The notes under the pieces: model-generated
What the model was told of the DNA's origin: nothing
Databases searched by the model: none
What the model saw: the letters and a program-made list of their open reading frames with translations, nothing else
NCBI GenBank assembly: GCA_001657315.1
Contig: LYSV01000019.1
Coordinates: 16,415 to 80,414 of the forward strand
Origin: Flammeovirgaceae bacterium BBD 1991-12
GTDB taxonomy: Bacteria; Bacteroidota; Bacteroidia; Cytophagales; Cyclobacteriaceae
Direction: 5' to 3'
Length of the DNA stretch: 64,000 nucleotides
In this document: positions 35,568 through 44,436 of the stretch, piece after piece
How positions within the stretch are numbered: the stretch's first letter is position 1
Layout: each line of letters starts with the position of its first letter
Translations under genes and position numbers: made by a program

Positions 35568-36452
35568 TTATGCCTCTTTATTTCCATACGTTAAATTAAA
35601 CAATTTAGCTGTTTCCACAGCCTCTTTTACATCATGTACGCGCAAAATGGCAGCTCCGTTCATTAATGCGATCATATGCAACGCAGTAGTTCCATTCAGC
35701 GCTTCCTCAGGCCCCACCCCAAGGGTTTTGTATATCATGGATTTCCGTGACAGACCCACCAGCAAGGGGGCTTCCAGCTTCCTGAAATATTCAAGTTCAC
35801 TGAGTAACTCATAGTTCTGCTCAATAGTCTTGGAAAATCCAATACCTGGATCAAGGATGATATCTTTTAATCCCTTACGGCGCAGTTCTGTAACCTTATT
35901 GCGGAAGTAAACGAACATCTCCAGGAGCATATTGTCATATTGTGTTTGTTGTGCCATAGTTTGAGGGGTACCTCTCATGTGCATAAGAATATAGGGGACA
36001 TTTGCGCTGGCGATAGTATCAAACATTTGGGGGTCCAGTTCGCCTCCCGAAATATCATTGACAACATCTGCTCCGTACTGTATTGCTTCCCTTGCCACAA
36101 CAGACCGGAATGTATCAATGGAAATGTAAAGCTCAGGAAGCTCCCGGCGGATATTTTCTATATGGCACAAAACACGACCCAGCTCTTCTGTTTCAGAAAT
36201 ATCACTGGCTCCGGGTCGAGAGGAATAGCCACCGATATCTATAATAACAGCTCCCTCTGAAAGCATACTTTCTGCCTTTTTAAGTACTTCACTTTCAAGT
36301 GATGACCTGCTACCTGAATAAAATGAATCCGGGGTAACATTAATAATACCCATGACCACCGGGGCCTCTAAAACCACCAGATTTCCCCGAATGTTGAGTG
36401 TTTTTTTCGTTGAAAAACGTGTAACTTTCGCCACCTTATTTGCTGGGACCAA
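35568..36452 (-). CDS. folP: Dihydropteroate synthase
   Basis: Condenses p-aminobenzoate with hydroxymethyl-dihydropterin pyrophosphate in folate synthesis and is the sulfonamide target. The 294-residue protein has the family signatures M-G-I-I-N-V-T-P-D-S-F-Y at about 34-45, D-I-G-G-Y-S-S-R-P-G-A at about 72-82, and I-L-D-P-G-I-G-F-S-K near residue 205. It starts divergently from the decayed DUF1599 gene, only 19 bases away, and is followed by cdaA, an arrangement I recall from other Bacteroidota. Confidence 0.95.
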   Translation of the reverse strand: MVPANKVAKVTRFSTKKTLNIRGNLVVLEAPVVMGIINVTPDSFYSGSRSSLESEVLKKAESMLSEGAVIIDIGGYSSRPGASDISETEELGRVLCHIENIRRELPELYISIDTFRSVVAREAIQYGADVVNDISGGELDPQMFDTIASANVPYILMHMRGTPQTMAQQTQYDNMLLEMFVYFRNKVTELRRKGLKDIILDPGIGFSKTIEQNYELLSELEYFRKLEAPLLVGLSRKSMIYKTLGVGPEEALNGTTALHMIALMNGAAILRVHDVKEAVETAKLFNLTYGNKEA

Positions 36453-36471
36453 ATTAAAAAACGGTTAAAAA

Positions 36472-36807
36472 TTGAGAGGCAGTACAGTTAGCGAATATAA
36501 GCAGGTTATCAGGGAGTGTAAAGCCTATTCAAAAAGAAAAAACATCGGAGCTGACACGACTTCAATAATGAGATCAATGAATATATGATCTACTTTACAG
36601 TAGATAAAAACCATGATCATAATGAAACATGGTGATGTGTGAGATGCTACGTGGTATTGAGGCTGGTACGTACCTAATAAAACTGCCTGTAAAGCAAACG
36701 GGTGATAACAAAGGCAGAGCCCATCGTATCCAAAGGGGGTATATCAGGATATGATCAACGATGTTGTATTCTGTCTGATCAAACTAAATTTTGTACAGTA
36801 TGTTTAG
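36472..36807 (+). pseudogene. Decayed DUF1599-family gene (several frameshifts and stops)
   Basis: The gap between folP and the BT_3928-type gene holds a degraded plus-strand gene. Fragments in changing frames recall conserved segments of the DUF1599 (nucleotide modification-associated) family. They are V-S-E-Y-K-Q-V-I-R-E-C-K-A at 36487-36525, D-K-N-H-D-H-N-E-T-W at 36603-36632, and L-P-V-K-Q-T-G-D-N-K-G-R-A up to 36721. The last is V-Y-Q-D-M-I-N-D-V-V-F-C-L-I-K-L at 36739-36786. The first three need frame changes and the TGG at 36630 is followed directly by TGA. The final fragment runs to a stop at 36805-36807 that overlaps the next gene's start. The total length is below the intact family (about 180 residues), so a central deletion is also likely. 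Intact DUF1599 genes occupy this place in related genomes as I recall. Family recognition is from memory. Confidence 0.68.
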
Positions 36808-37897
36808 AACTGTCACCGATCTTTTTTCAAGAGTATTTGTAGGAGCCCTTTTTATTTTTTCAGGCCTTATTAAGCTGAACGATCCTATAGGGACCAAAAT
36901 AAAGCTGGAGGACTACTTTCTGGTGTTTTCCACAGACTTTAGTGCGGTTTTCGAGTGGTTCATTCCGTGGTCACTGGCCATTGGCATGATTCTCATTGTA
37001 CTTGAGGTGGTATTGGGTGTGGCAGTGCTGCTTTACTACCGGATGGAGCTCACTACCAAAGTACTGCTGGGTCTTATTATATTCTTTACTTTTCTCACCT
37101 TCTACTCCGCCTATTTCAATAAGGTCACAGATTGTGGATGTTTTGGTGATGCCATACCGCTCACCCCGTGGCAGTCTTTTTATAAAGACCTCATCCTGAT
37201 AGCGTTTATCCTGCACCTCTTCTGGTACAGACAGAGGTACAAATCCGTGCTGAGAACACTGCCAGCCAATATAGTGATCATCTCCACTACAGTGATTTCC
37301 TTTTTTGTAGGTAAGTACGCCATCGACCATTTGCCGTACATCGATTTCAGACCCTATAAGATAGGGGACAGTGTCCCCCAGAATATGATTGCGAAAGAGA
37401 GTCCGGTACTTGAGTACACATTCATCAAGGATGGTGAGAAGTTGACCAGCACCCAATATTTCAGTCCGGATCAGGGATATGAGTATGTTTCTGCACGTAC
37501 AGTAAACGAAAAAGCATCTACCCCTAAAATCACAGATTATCAACTGCTGGGAGTGGATGGCAACGACTACACTCAGGAGTCTTTCAAGGGAGTGAAGCTG
37601 CTGTTCATATTTTACAACATCAAGGCAAATGTGGACTACATGGACCGGCTGAGGAAATTAGTAGATGATGTACCGGCAGGCAAAATGATCCTGACTTCTG
37701 CGGGAGAGGCGGAGTTTGAAAATTTCCGTCATGAAAATCAACTGGCTGTTCCTTTTTATTTCACCGATGCTACGGTATTGAAAGCCATGATCAGGTCCAA
37801 CCCTGGGATCATGCTGCTGAAAAACGGGGTAGTGTTGGGGAAATGGCATTACCATGATACACCCTCACCACAGGAAATCAACGATCTGATTGGCTAA
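36800..37897 (+). CDS. BT_3928-type membrane protein: DoxX-like domain plus thioredoxin-like C-terminus
   Basis: The ATG at 36800 (M-F-R-T-V-T-D-L-F) is preferred over the TTG at 36791 and gives 365 residues. Residues about 1-165 contain four to five hydrophobic segments of a DoxX-like module, with F-S-G-L-I-K-L-N-D-P-I-G near residue 21 and V-T-D-C-G-C-F-G-D around 110-118. A soluble C-terminal region with thioredoxin-like features follows. The family is conserved in Bacteroidota, its function is not established, and a redox role at the membrane is inference. The stop overlaps the aroK start by eight bases. Confidence 0.82.
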   Translation: MFRTVTDLFSRVFVGALFIFSGLIKLNDPIGTKIKLEDYFLVFSTDFSAVFEWFIPWSLAIGMILIVLEVVLGVAVLLYYRMELTTKVLLGLIIFFTFLTFYSAYFNKVTDCGCFGDAIPLTPWQSFYKDLILIAFILHLFWYRQRYKSVLRTLPANIVIISTTVISFFVGKYAIDHLPYIDFRPYKIGDSVPQNMIAKESPVLEYTFIKDGEKLTSTQYFSPDQGYEYVSARTVNEKASTPKITDYQLLGVDGNDYTQESFKGVKLLFIFYNIKANVDYMDRLRKLVDDVPAGKMILTSAGEAEFENFRHENQLAVPFYFTDATVLKAMIRSNPGIMLLKNGVVLGKWHYHDTPSPQEINDLIG

Positions 37898-38390
37898 AGT
37901 ATTTCTTATCGGGATGCCGGGATCCGGCAAATCTACTTTGGGGTGTGAGGTGGCGAAACAGCTCAGGCTCCCTTTTTTTGATCTGGATGACGAAATTGAA
38001 AGAACCGAAGGACGAAGCATAAAGCACATCTTTGAGCAGGACGGTGAGGCCAGGTTCAGAAAGGCTGAAAAGGAGAAGCTGGAAGAAATAACCCGTGATC
38101 ATGCAGGTTTTGTCCTCTCCACCGGAGGAGGTGCGCCCTGTTATCACAATAACATTGAATTTATTAACCGTCACGGGGTTTCCATCTTTATCAATGTGCC
38201 GCTGGCCGAACTCAGCGCAAGACTTGCTCAAACGGATCTGACGGAACGGCCCAGGATAGGCAATATCGAAAACCTTGAGAAACAACTCAAAAAGACCCTG
38301 AATGAGAGGTTAGCTGTTTATAAAATGGCAAAAAAGGAAATCAACGGCACTCATATCACCGCTTCGGATATTATTCAATTATTGAAATGA
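37890..38390 (+). CDS. aroK: Shikimate kinase
   Basis: Phosphorylates shikimate at the 3-hydroxyl with ATP in aromatic amino acid and folate precursor synthesis. The start is the TTG at 37890; no ATG precedes the P-loop, so a non-ATG start is required. The 166-residue protein has the Walker A motif G-M-P-G-S-G-K-S at 8-15, D-L-D-D-E-I-E at about 32-38, and S-T-G-G-G-A-P near residue 75. The lid arginine is in T-E-R-P-R. Its first bases overlap the end of the BT_3928-type gene, which suggests coupled translation. It is convergent with the oxidoreductase gene at 38423. Confidence 0.93.
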   Translation: MAKVFLIGMPGSGKSTLGCEVAKQLRLPFFDLDDEIERTEGRSIKHIFEQDGEARFRKAEKEKLEEITRDHAGFVLSTGGGAPCYHNNIEFINRHGVSIFINVPLAELSARLAQTDLTERPRIGNIENLEKQLKKTLNERLAVYKMAKKEINGTHITASDIIQLLK

Positions 38391-38422
38391 GCTATTGAGG
38401 TCCCCGGGAAAGCCCGATTCTT

Positions 38423-39454
38423 TTAAGCTGTTATAGAAACCGACACCACCTTCCTGCTACCTGCTGAAGTATATACCGCCTCCTGCACCTGTATTGTCTT
38501 CATGTACTCATCCGCTTCTGTTTCAGCTTTTTTACCACTCAACAAACATTCAATGGCCTGTTTCTGAAAGTTATAGCAACTGTTTCCTGCAAAACCTTCA
38601 TCTGTAAAATAATAATCGTGTATGCTCTCACTGCCTCCAAGAGGATGCAGGGTTATGGTTCCGTCAGAATACAGGCGAATAGTTCCTTTATCACCTTCCA
38701 ACAGATACTCGCCAAAGGTAAACCTGTCTTTTTCGTAACTATTTTCATTGTATCGGTTGGCATCCCATACTGCGACAGCATTATTTTCCATTTCAAGTAT
38801 CATGATAGCACAGTCCTCACCCTTAACAACAGGATTTAGCTTTCTGAGTAAAGCATAGGCAGACCGAACCTCTCCCGCATGGTAGCGGAAAACATCAATG
38901 AAATGAACCCCCGTTTCGTATATTAGTAGTCTTTCATAGTCCCTGAAGTAAGGCTGTCTGTCCAGGTAGGCATTTTCACCCCACCCATCTCCCATCCGTG
39001 ATCTGAAATTGAGATTGAAGATCTGTCCTATCTCATCGTTTACCAGTAGTTTTTTTATTTCCCTATGCCAGGGTTGAAACCTGAAATTCTCGTGAATGAT
39101 AAAACGTACCTTACCCTTCAGGTCATTGATGAGTTTCATAGATTTCTCAAATTCAGGCGTTAGGGGTTTCTGACAGATGATGTGAATGCCCAGATCAGCG
39201 GCAAACCTGCATATTTCATCATGTGACGCCGGTGGAGTGATAATATCAACGAAGTCTGGACGCTCCTCAACGAGCATTTCCTGATAGTTTTTGTAAAATC
39301 GCTGTATACCATAAGCTGATCGGGTGATTTCGACCGATTTCCCATCCAGTGAGCTAAATGCAACGATCTCTACCTCCGGAATTTTTAACCATGCGGAATA
39401 ATGATACTTACTAAAATAGCCCGTCCCGATGCAAACTCCTTTCAACTTATCCAT
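38423..39454 (-). CDS. Gfo/Idh/MocA family NAD(P)-dependent oxidoreductase
   Basis: Last gene of the putative sugar-acid operon. The ATG at 39454 gives 343 residues starting M-D-K-L-K-G-V-C-I-G-T-G-Y-F, the normal Rossmann N-terminus of the family; the longer frame is an extension over the MFS gene. The E-K-P-type catalytic motif appears as C-Q-K-P-L-T near residue 95, and H-E-N-F-R-F-Q-P-W-H near 125 is typical of the Gfo/Idh C-terminal fold. The family oxidises or reduces sugars, inositols and sugar acids; the substrate is unknown. It overlaps the permease gene by eight bases (ATGGATAA). Confidence 0.88.
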   Translation of the reverse strand: MDKLKGVCIGTGYFSKYHYSAWLKIPEVEIVAFSSLDGKSVEITRSAYGIQRFYKNYQEMLVEERPDFVDIITPPASHDEICRFAADLGIHIICQKPLTPEFEKSMKLINDLKGKVRFIIHENFRFQPWHREIKKLLVNDEIGQIFNLNFRSRMGDGWGENAYLDRQPYFRDYERLLIYETGVHFIDVFRYHAGEVRSAYALLRKLNPVVKGEDCAIMILEMENNAVAVWDANRYNENSYEKDRFTFGEYLLEGDKGTIRLYSDGTITLHPLGGSESIHDYYFTDEGFAGNSCYNFQKQAIECLLSGKKAETEADEYMKTIQVQEAVYTSAGSRKVVSVSITA

Positions 39455-40697
39455 TGAGCACTTTTTTATTGGGATCCATATAAAGCCAGCATACAATAGA
39501 AAGAGCAGCCAATACCGCTGCTGTATAGAAGAAAGGTTCATTGGAACCCGTCCATCTTTGAAGATAGGGAAAGGCCAAAGCAGTGCTAAAGGAACCAAGA
39601 TTTCCAGCCATATTCATCATTCCTGATACTTTCCCGGAGTTTTCCTTTCCTATATCCATGCAAAATGACCAGGAAGGGCTCAGTGTCATATCAGCACCAA
39701 AGATGGCTATTGAAAGACACAGCACCGCTCCCAATGCAGAGGTCATGTACAGACTTGACAGGATACCCGTTACCACCAGCGCAAAGCCCACAATAGCTGG
39801 AACCCTTCTTGACAACTTCCACTTATCCCGCATGAATATGTAGTCTACCATAAAGCCGGATATCCAGTTACCCAGGGCACCGGCGAGCAGAGGCAGCATG
39901 GCATAAAAACCGGTGGTCACCAGATCCAGCTGATACCTCTCTTTGATGTAGGGAAACAACCAGGTCAGCATGAAGAAAAAAATAAAATTGCTTCCTACAT
40001 ACTGCACCATAGCCAGCCATACATTACCGGACTTCAACATTTTCGAAAGTGAAATTCCGGCACCTGACTGCTGCGCCTGTCTGTTTGCCTTGATAAACCC
40101 GCGTTCCTCTTTTGGAATACCAGAGTGCTCCTCAGGTTTATTCCTGAACAACAAATAGAATATTACGGCGGCAGCAATGCCTATCAATCCAAAAAAGTAG
40201 AATACATTTCTCCAGCCCCAGGACTCGATCAAATAAGCTACCAAAGGCAGTGCAAAGGCAGCTCCAAGGCGTGACCCTGAGAAATTGATCCCCTGAAAAG
40301 CTCCTCTTTCCTTCAGTGGAACCCAGGAAAAAGCGGCACGGGAAAAATTAGGAAACGCTCCGGCCTCTCCCGCGCCAAATACGAACCTGAAAAAAAGTAT
40401 GGAGAGGTAATTCCACGCCATCCCGGTCAGTGCAGTAAAGATCGACCAGATAAACATAATGGCAGTCATCACTTTTCTGACACCGAACTTATCACCGAGC
40501 GCTCCGCCGGGAACCTGGAACAGGGCATAACCCAGAGCAAAGGCTGCCAGTACCCAGCCCATTTGCGGATCAGTCAAACTCAGGTCATTGGCAATAACCC
40601 CTTTTGCAGATGAAATGCAGACACGGTCAATATAGAGGAGCAGTGTGATGAAAAACGAACCTGCAAAGAAAAAATAACGCCGGGGAAAGTATGTCAT
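39447..40697 (-). CDS. MFS permease, anion:cation symporter-like (sugar acid/carboxylate uptake)
   Basis: A 416-residue 12-helix major facilitator protein. The first intracellular loop motif G-G-A-L-G-D-K-F-G-V-R-K lies at about residues 60-71, and F-V-F-G-A-G-E-A-G-A-F-P-N at about 110-122 is characteristic of the anion:cation symporter family (glucarate, galactonate, phthalate and related carriers). It therefore probably imports the acid degraded by this operon. The start is only one base from the kinase stop, and its end overlaps the oxidoreductase start by eight bases. Confidence 0.88.
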   Translation of the reverse strand: MTYFPRRYFFFAGSFFITLLLYIDRVCISSAKGVIANDLSLTDPQMGWVLAAFALGYALFQVPGGALGDKFGVRKVMTAIMFIWSIFTALTGMAWNYLSILFFRFVFGAGEAGAFPNFSRAAFSWVPLKERGAFQGINFSGSRLGAAFALPLVAYLIESWGWRNVFYFFGLIGIAAAVIFYLLFRNKPEEHSGIPKEERGFIKANRQAQQSGAGISLSKMLKSGNVWLAMVQYVGSNFIFFFMLTWLFPYIKERYQLDLVTTGFYAMLPLLAGALGNWISGFMVDYIFMRDKWKLSRRVPAIVGFALVVTGILSSLYMTSALGAVLCLSIAIFGADMTLSPSWSFCMDIGKENSGKVSGMMNMAGNLGSFSTALAFPYLQRWTGSNEPFFYTAAVLAALSIVCWLYMDPNKKVLNG

Positions 40698-40698
40698 G

Positions 40699-42099
40699 TT
40701 ATCCCAGTTTTTGAATGATATCGTGAAGTGATGTTTTTTGCCCTACATTGCCCGGAAATACGATATATGGGATACCAGAGCCTGTAGCCTTTCCCGTTAT
40801 TTCCCATACCGGTACGCCAGGAAGGATCTGACCCCGTACCATGGCTCTGTTCATTCCCAGCGCTCTTGTTGCAAGATCGTGTGCTGTAATTCCACCCTTT
40901 GCCATGATATATTTGGGAGTATTTTTCAATCCACTGACTATTTCCACCAATGCATTGGAAACTCTTGCCCCTATCTCCAGATTACCTTTCGCCGATGTGC
41001 CCGTTATTAGTTTCCTGCTTGTATAGAGGATTACCTTTTGCCGGGTGGAGAGCAATTCGTCTATCTGGCCGGAAAATTTCTCCTTGTTGAAGTCTTCCGC
41101 TCCGTCCATAATCTGTTCGACATCCAATTCAAGCGCTTCATCGGCAGCGGTTCTCTCCAGCAGGTAGCTCAACTGCTCACTGGACCTTGATACATGCGAA
41201 CCGACCACAATGAGGCCTCCATTATTATTACTCAAATTCAACTCCTCTTTAGACAGCAGAGGTTTGGGAGCCTGACCAATAAAAGATGGCAAAAATGAAC
41301 TTGACGTACGATACAGCACCTGCCTACCTTCTTTACCCACTATTAATAGCGCCTGAAGCATCTTATCCAGATCCGTATACCCCAGTGCATTGCAAATGGC
41401 AGTTTCTCCAATATTTATTTGTCTCACTTTTTCGACCAGCTGCGCTGTGGTCCTTGTCCTTATTTCCTCCACGGAAAAGGAACGGATATCACCGGACCTT
41501 ACCTCACCGGCTGTTTTTTCTTCAACCCATTCACCCAGATCGGATTGGGAATATCCAAAAGTGGCATCTCTGGCAAACGGTGTATCAGCAACTGGTATCA
41601 GGGTGTCCTGTTCAGCAATATAATGTATGTTGTTTATCGTAACCCTCCCACCTTCAAACATTACAGGGATAAAAAAAGTAATGGCATCGTGTATAGCTTC
41701 TGAAGCTCTTAAAGCGTCCAACTCTTCCTTAAAGTGTCCTCTCAACGTAGAATCACTTCTACTCACCAGTACGTATTCCCGGTGGGTCGCTGCTGACGCG
41801 GCACTGATATTCCTGCCCACCTCCAGGTAAGTCCGATAGGCCTCTTCACGGGTAAGACTCCTTGAGTTGGTGAGAATGAAAAAGACAGGAGTCTTGTTTT
41901 TTAACTCCTGCGCGATCGTTTCCTGTGACCAATCGGACAGCAACGGAATGTCATAGACCGTCTGATTTCCTGTGGGATCATCATCTATAACGATACAGGT
42001 TTTATCCAGTGACCTGAAAAGGCTGGCATTCAGTGCCCGGTAATCATTCCTGTCTGCGGAAGGAAGTTCTTTCTCTATATCTGATAAGGACCTTTTCAT
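40699..42099 (-). CDS. Four-carbon acid sugar kinase family protein (DUF1537)
   Basis: A 466-residue ATP-dependent kinase of the family that phosphorylates threonate, erythronate and related acids. The N-terminal substrate domain has I-D-D-D-P-T-G-N-Q-T near residues 38-47 and T-N-S-R-S-L near residue 77. The C-terminal nucleotide-binding domain has G-G-I-T-A-H-D-L-A at about 395-403 and F-P-G-N-V-G near the end. Characterised relatives act with a PdxA2-type dehydrogenase (D-threonate, D-erythronate) or with LtnD/OtnC (L-threonate). Here neither occurs; an isopropylmalate dehydrogenase-like enzyme is encoded in the operon instead. It overlaps the cyclase gene by four bases. Confidence 0.88.
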   Translation of the reverse strand: MKRSLSDIEKELPSADRNDYRALNASLFRSLDKTCIVIDDDPTGNQTVYDIPLLSDWSQETIAQELKNKTPVFFILTNSRSLTREEAYRTYLEVGRNISAASAATHREYVLVSRSDSTLRGHFKEELDALRASEAIHDAITFFIPVMFEGGRVTINNIHYIAEQDTLIPVADTPFARDATFGYSQSDLGEWVEEKTAGEVRSGDIRSFSVEEIRTRTTAQLVEKVRQINIGETAICNALGYTDLDKMLQALLIVGKEGRQVLYRTSSSFLPSFIGQAPKPLLSKEELNLSNNNGGLIVVGSHVSRSSEQLSYLLERTAADEALELDVEQIMDGAEDFNKEKFSGQIDELLSTRQKVILYTSRKLITGTSAKGNLEIGARVSNALVEIVSGLKNTPKYIMAKGGITAHDLATRALGMNRAMVRGQILPGVPVWEITGKATGSGIPYIVFPGNVGQKTSLHDIIQKLG

Positions 42100-42734
42100 G
42101 CTTCTTTTTCAATAGCAATAACCCTGGTGGGAGAGCCATCACCTCCGGCTATTTTTAAAGGCAGGGCGATCAGTTCCACCCATCGTGAACTGATCTCTCC
42201 GATATTCGTCAGTCCTTCTATAATGATGACATTTCCCAGCAGGATCCGATGGATCCTTGTTACCTCTTCCAGATTGTTTACATCTGCTATGGATGGTGGC
42301 TCCACGGCAAGCATCTTTACCTTATTTTGTACGCACCATCTGGCCAGTTCTTCACTCACACGAGGCAGGTCGTTTCTGTACGCGTCGGAATTTATATAGT
42401 TGGACCAGTCCGTCCAGAGGATCAGGCTATCCCCTTGCTGAAAGTCAGTTAGCTGAGCACTTATATCAAGGTAAGTGATCAGACCTTTGTTGCCAATATG
42501 TCTCACATCAATGACCCAGGCCTTCCCGATGAACTGTGATACCGGTATTTGATCTATGGTTTCATTGCTGGCATTAAAATGAATGGGGGCATCCATATGT
42601 GTGCCACTGTGTGAGTAAAATGTCAGCACACTGGCATTCCAGCCCTCCTTATCCATTGTTTTGGCCGGTGATATATCGAATCCGGCTAAACCAGAGGTGT
42701 ACGTCAACGTAAGATCCACTACCTTGCTGGCCAT
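42096..42734 (-). CDS. Cyclase-family metal-dependent hydrolase (kynurenine formamidase-like fold)
   Basis: The ATG at 42734 gives 212 residues (M-A-S-K-V-V-D-L-T-L); a TTG at 42758 would overlap the dehydrogenase gene and add eight residues. The metal-binding signature H-S-G-T-H-M-D-A-P-I-H is intact at 42-52, and A-V-E-P-P-S-I-A-D occurs near residue 145. Members hydrolyse amides or lactones and can dehydrate or isomerise small acids; kynurenine formamidase is the best-known case. In this operon a lactone or dehydration step of a sugar acid is more likely, but that is inference from context. Confidence 0.82.
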   Translation of the reverse strand: MASKVVDLTLTYTSGLAGFDISPAKTMDKEGWNASVLTFYSHSGTHMDAPIHFNASNETIDQIPVSQFIGKAWVIDVRHIGNKGLITYLDISAQLTDFQQGDSLILWTDWSNYINSDAYRNDLPRVSEELARWCVQNKVKMLAVEPPSIADVNNLEEVTRIHRILLGNVIIIEGLTNIGEISSRWVELIALPLKIAGGDGSPTRVIAIEKEA

Positions 42735-42744
42735 TTTCAGATAT

Positions 42745-43791
42745 TTATAAATTGTCAATAACAGCCTGTGCTACTTCCGAAGTACCTGCTTTTCCACCTA
42801 GATCTACTGTGAATATACCGGCGGCAGTGGTTCTGTCCATTGCCCTTATAATACCCTGGGCAGCCACTGTTTCTCCCAGGTGTTCCAGCATCAGGGCGCC
42901 AGACCATATTTGTCCAAAGGGGTTGGCTATATTTTGCCCTGCAATATCCGGAGCAGACCCGTGAATAGGTTCAAACATGGAAGGAAAGTCTTTTTCCGGA
43001 TTAATGTTGCCACTTCCGCCAAGTCCGAGGCTTCCCATGATGGCACCACCCAGGTCACTGAGAATGTCACCAAACAAATTGGTTGTCAACACCACATCAA
43101 ATATTTCAGGGCGTAATACGAAGTTGGCTGTAGTATTGTCAATATACATTTGATCATGTTGGACGCCTGGGTACCGGGCGGCTACTTCGCCGATCACCCG
43201 GTCCCAATATGTCAGACTATGGATAAGCGTATTGGATTTGGTGATGTGCGTTACTTTTTTCTTTCTTTTTTCCGCAAGCCTGAAGGCATAGTGCGCTACT
43301 CTTTCAATCCCTTTTCTGGTAAAAATACTGGTATCTATCCCCATGCCATTTTCAGCATCAGGCAAGTACTGATCGCCGATCTGCACAAACTCACCTTCGG
43401 TATTTTCCCGTATGACCACAAAATCAAATCCCTTTTCACTGCGAAGAGGACGGGTCACTCCCTTGTAGGTCCTCACAGGCCGGTAGTTCACATATTGCTC
43501 AAAGTTGGTCCGCACTTTGAAAGTATAATCCCTGGCCGGTAGTGTGTCATCCACCTCAGGCAATCCAACTGCCCCGAAATAAATGGCATCATATTTTTTG
43601 AGTTCCTCCAACCCCTCTTCCGGAAGGAATTTCCCATGCTTTATATGGTACCCGGCTCCCCAATCGTATTTTTTTGTGTTTAGCCGGAAGTCATGTTTTC
43701 TGGCTGCTGCCTGAAGCACCCTTAATCCTTCAGGAACAATCTCATTTCCAATACCATCTCCAGGAACTACAGCTATATTGTAAATACTCAT
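42745..43791 (-). CDS. Tartrate/D-malate dehydrogenase-like oxidative decarboxylase
   Basis: A 348-residue member of the isocitrate/isopropylmalate dehydrogenase family. It binds NAD and a divalent metal and usually performs oxidation followed by beta-decarboxylation of a 2-hydroxy acid. Signature parts are G-D-G-I-G-N-E-I at about 10-17, N-Y-R-P-V-R near residue 101 and R-E-N-T-E-G-E near 128. L-F-G-D-I-L-S-D is at about 241-248 and E-P-I-H-G-S-A-P-D-I near 270. Details such as V-L-T-T-N-L-F-G fit the tartrate/D-malate branch better than leucine-pathway LeuB. It overlaps the GntR gene by four bases and precedes the cyclase gene by ten. Confidence 0.85.
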   Translation of the reverse strand: MSIYNIAVVPGDGIGNEIVPEGLRVLQAAARKHDFRLNTKKYDWGAGYHIKHGKFLPEEGLEELKKYDAIYFGAVGLPEVDDTLPARDYTFKVRTNFEQYVNYRPVRTYKGVTRPLRSEKGFDFVVIRENTEGEFVQIGDQYLPDAENGMGIDTSIFTRKGIERVAHYAFRLAEKRKKKVTHITKSNTLIHSLTYWDRVIGEVAARYPGVQHDQMYIDNTTANFVLRPEIFDVVLTTNLFGDILSDLGGAIMGSLGLGGSGNINPEKDFPSMFEPIHGSAPDIAGQNIANPFGQIWSGALMLEHLGETVAAQGIIRAMDRTTAAGIFTVDLGGKAGTSEVAQAVIDNL

Positions 43792-44429
43792 TTATCTACT
43801 GTTTTTATTTGATTGATTAAAACCTGCTTTGATCTTGCAATGTGCAGGCGCGCCGTTTTTTCGGCTTCTGCCTTATCACCATTCCTAATGGCCTGTATGA
43901 TATCCCAATGTTCCTGAAGTGTTTCCTGTGGAGGGCGAAGCAGGCCCTGTTTCATTACCTCACCGTAAATATTACCCAAAAAGTATATTTTGTTAAGTGC
44001 CACGTTGCCGGCCATTTCAATGAGTAGTCTGTGAAATAACTCGTCTGACCTGAAGTAGGCGGATGGATCAATATGATCTTTTAGATCATAGCCTTTGAAA
44101 CAGCCATCAAGTTTAATGGCATCATCAGGGGTCAGGATTTCCGCCAGTCTTCCCGCCGCCATTCCTTCCAGTACTTCTCTACAGTCATACACATCAATCA
44201 GCTCTTTGAGGTTGAGGACTTTTACATAAAATCCACGCCTGGGTATGCTTTCCACCAGCATTTCATTCTCCAATAGCTGCAAGGCCTTGGTCATAGGGGT
44301 ACGGCTCACCCCTAGTTGTTCAGCCACTTTTTCCTGTATGATCTTTTCCCCTGGTTTTAGGTCACCATCCATTATCATGCGCTTCAGCTCACGATAAATA
44401 GGAGCACTCAAATCTGTATGGTTTATCAC
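43788..44429 (-). CDS. GntR family regulator, FCD (FadR) subfamily
   Basis: First gene of the sugar-acid operon. The 213-residue protein has an N-terminal winged-helix domain at about 5-72, with L-K-P-G-E-K-I-I-Q-E near 22 and L-G-V-S-R-T-P-M-T-K-A-L at about 39-50. A helical C-terminal FCD ligand domain has E-V-L-E-G-M-A-A-G near 86, a D-E-L-F-H-R motif and H-W-D-I-I-Q-A-I near 165. FCD domains typically bind a metal plus a carboxylate effector, here plausibly the acid that is taken up. A perfect 32-bp palindrome ends eight bases before its start codon, so autoregulation is very likely. Confidence 0.92.
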   Translation of the reverse strand: MINHTDLSAPIYRELKRMIMDGDLKPGEKIIQEKVAEQLGVSRTPMTKALQLLENEMLVESIPRRGFYVKVLNLKELIDVYDCREVLEGMAAGRLAEILTPDDAIKLDGCFKGYDLKDHIDPSAYFRSDELFHRLLIEMAGNVALNKIYFLGNIYGEVMKQGLLRPPQETLQEHWDIIQAIRNGDKAEAEKTARLHIARSKQVLINQIKTVDK

Positions 44430-44436
44430 AATAGCA

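Noticed and set aside
36791..36799. TTG start for the BT_3928-type gene
   Set aside because: The ATG at 36800 is three codons downstream and gives a normal N-terminus.
39455..39598. 48-residue N-terminal extension of the Gfo/Idh oxidoreductase
   Set aside because: It overlaps the MFS gene and precedes a perfect Rossmann start at the ATG at 39454.
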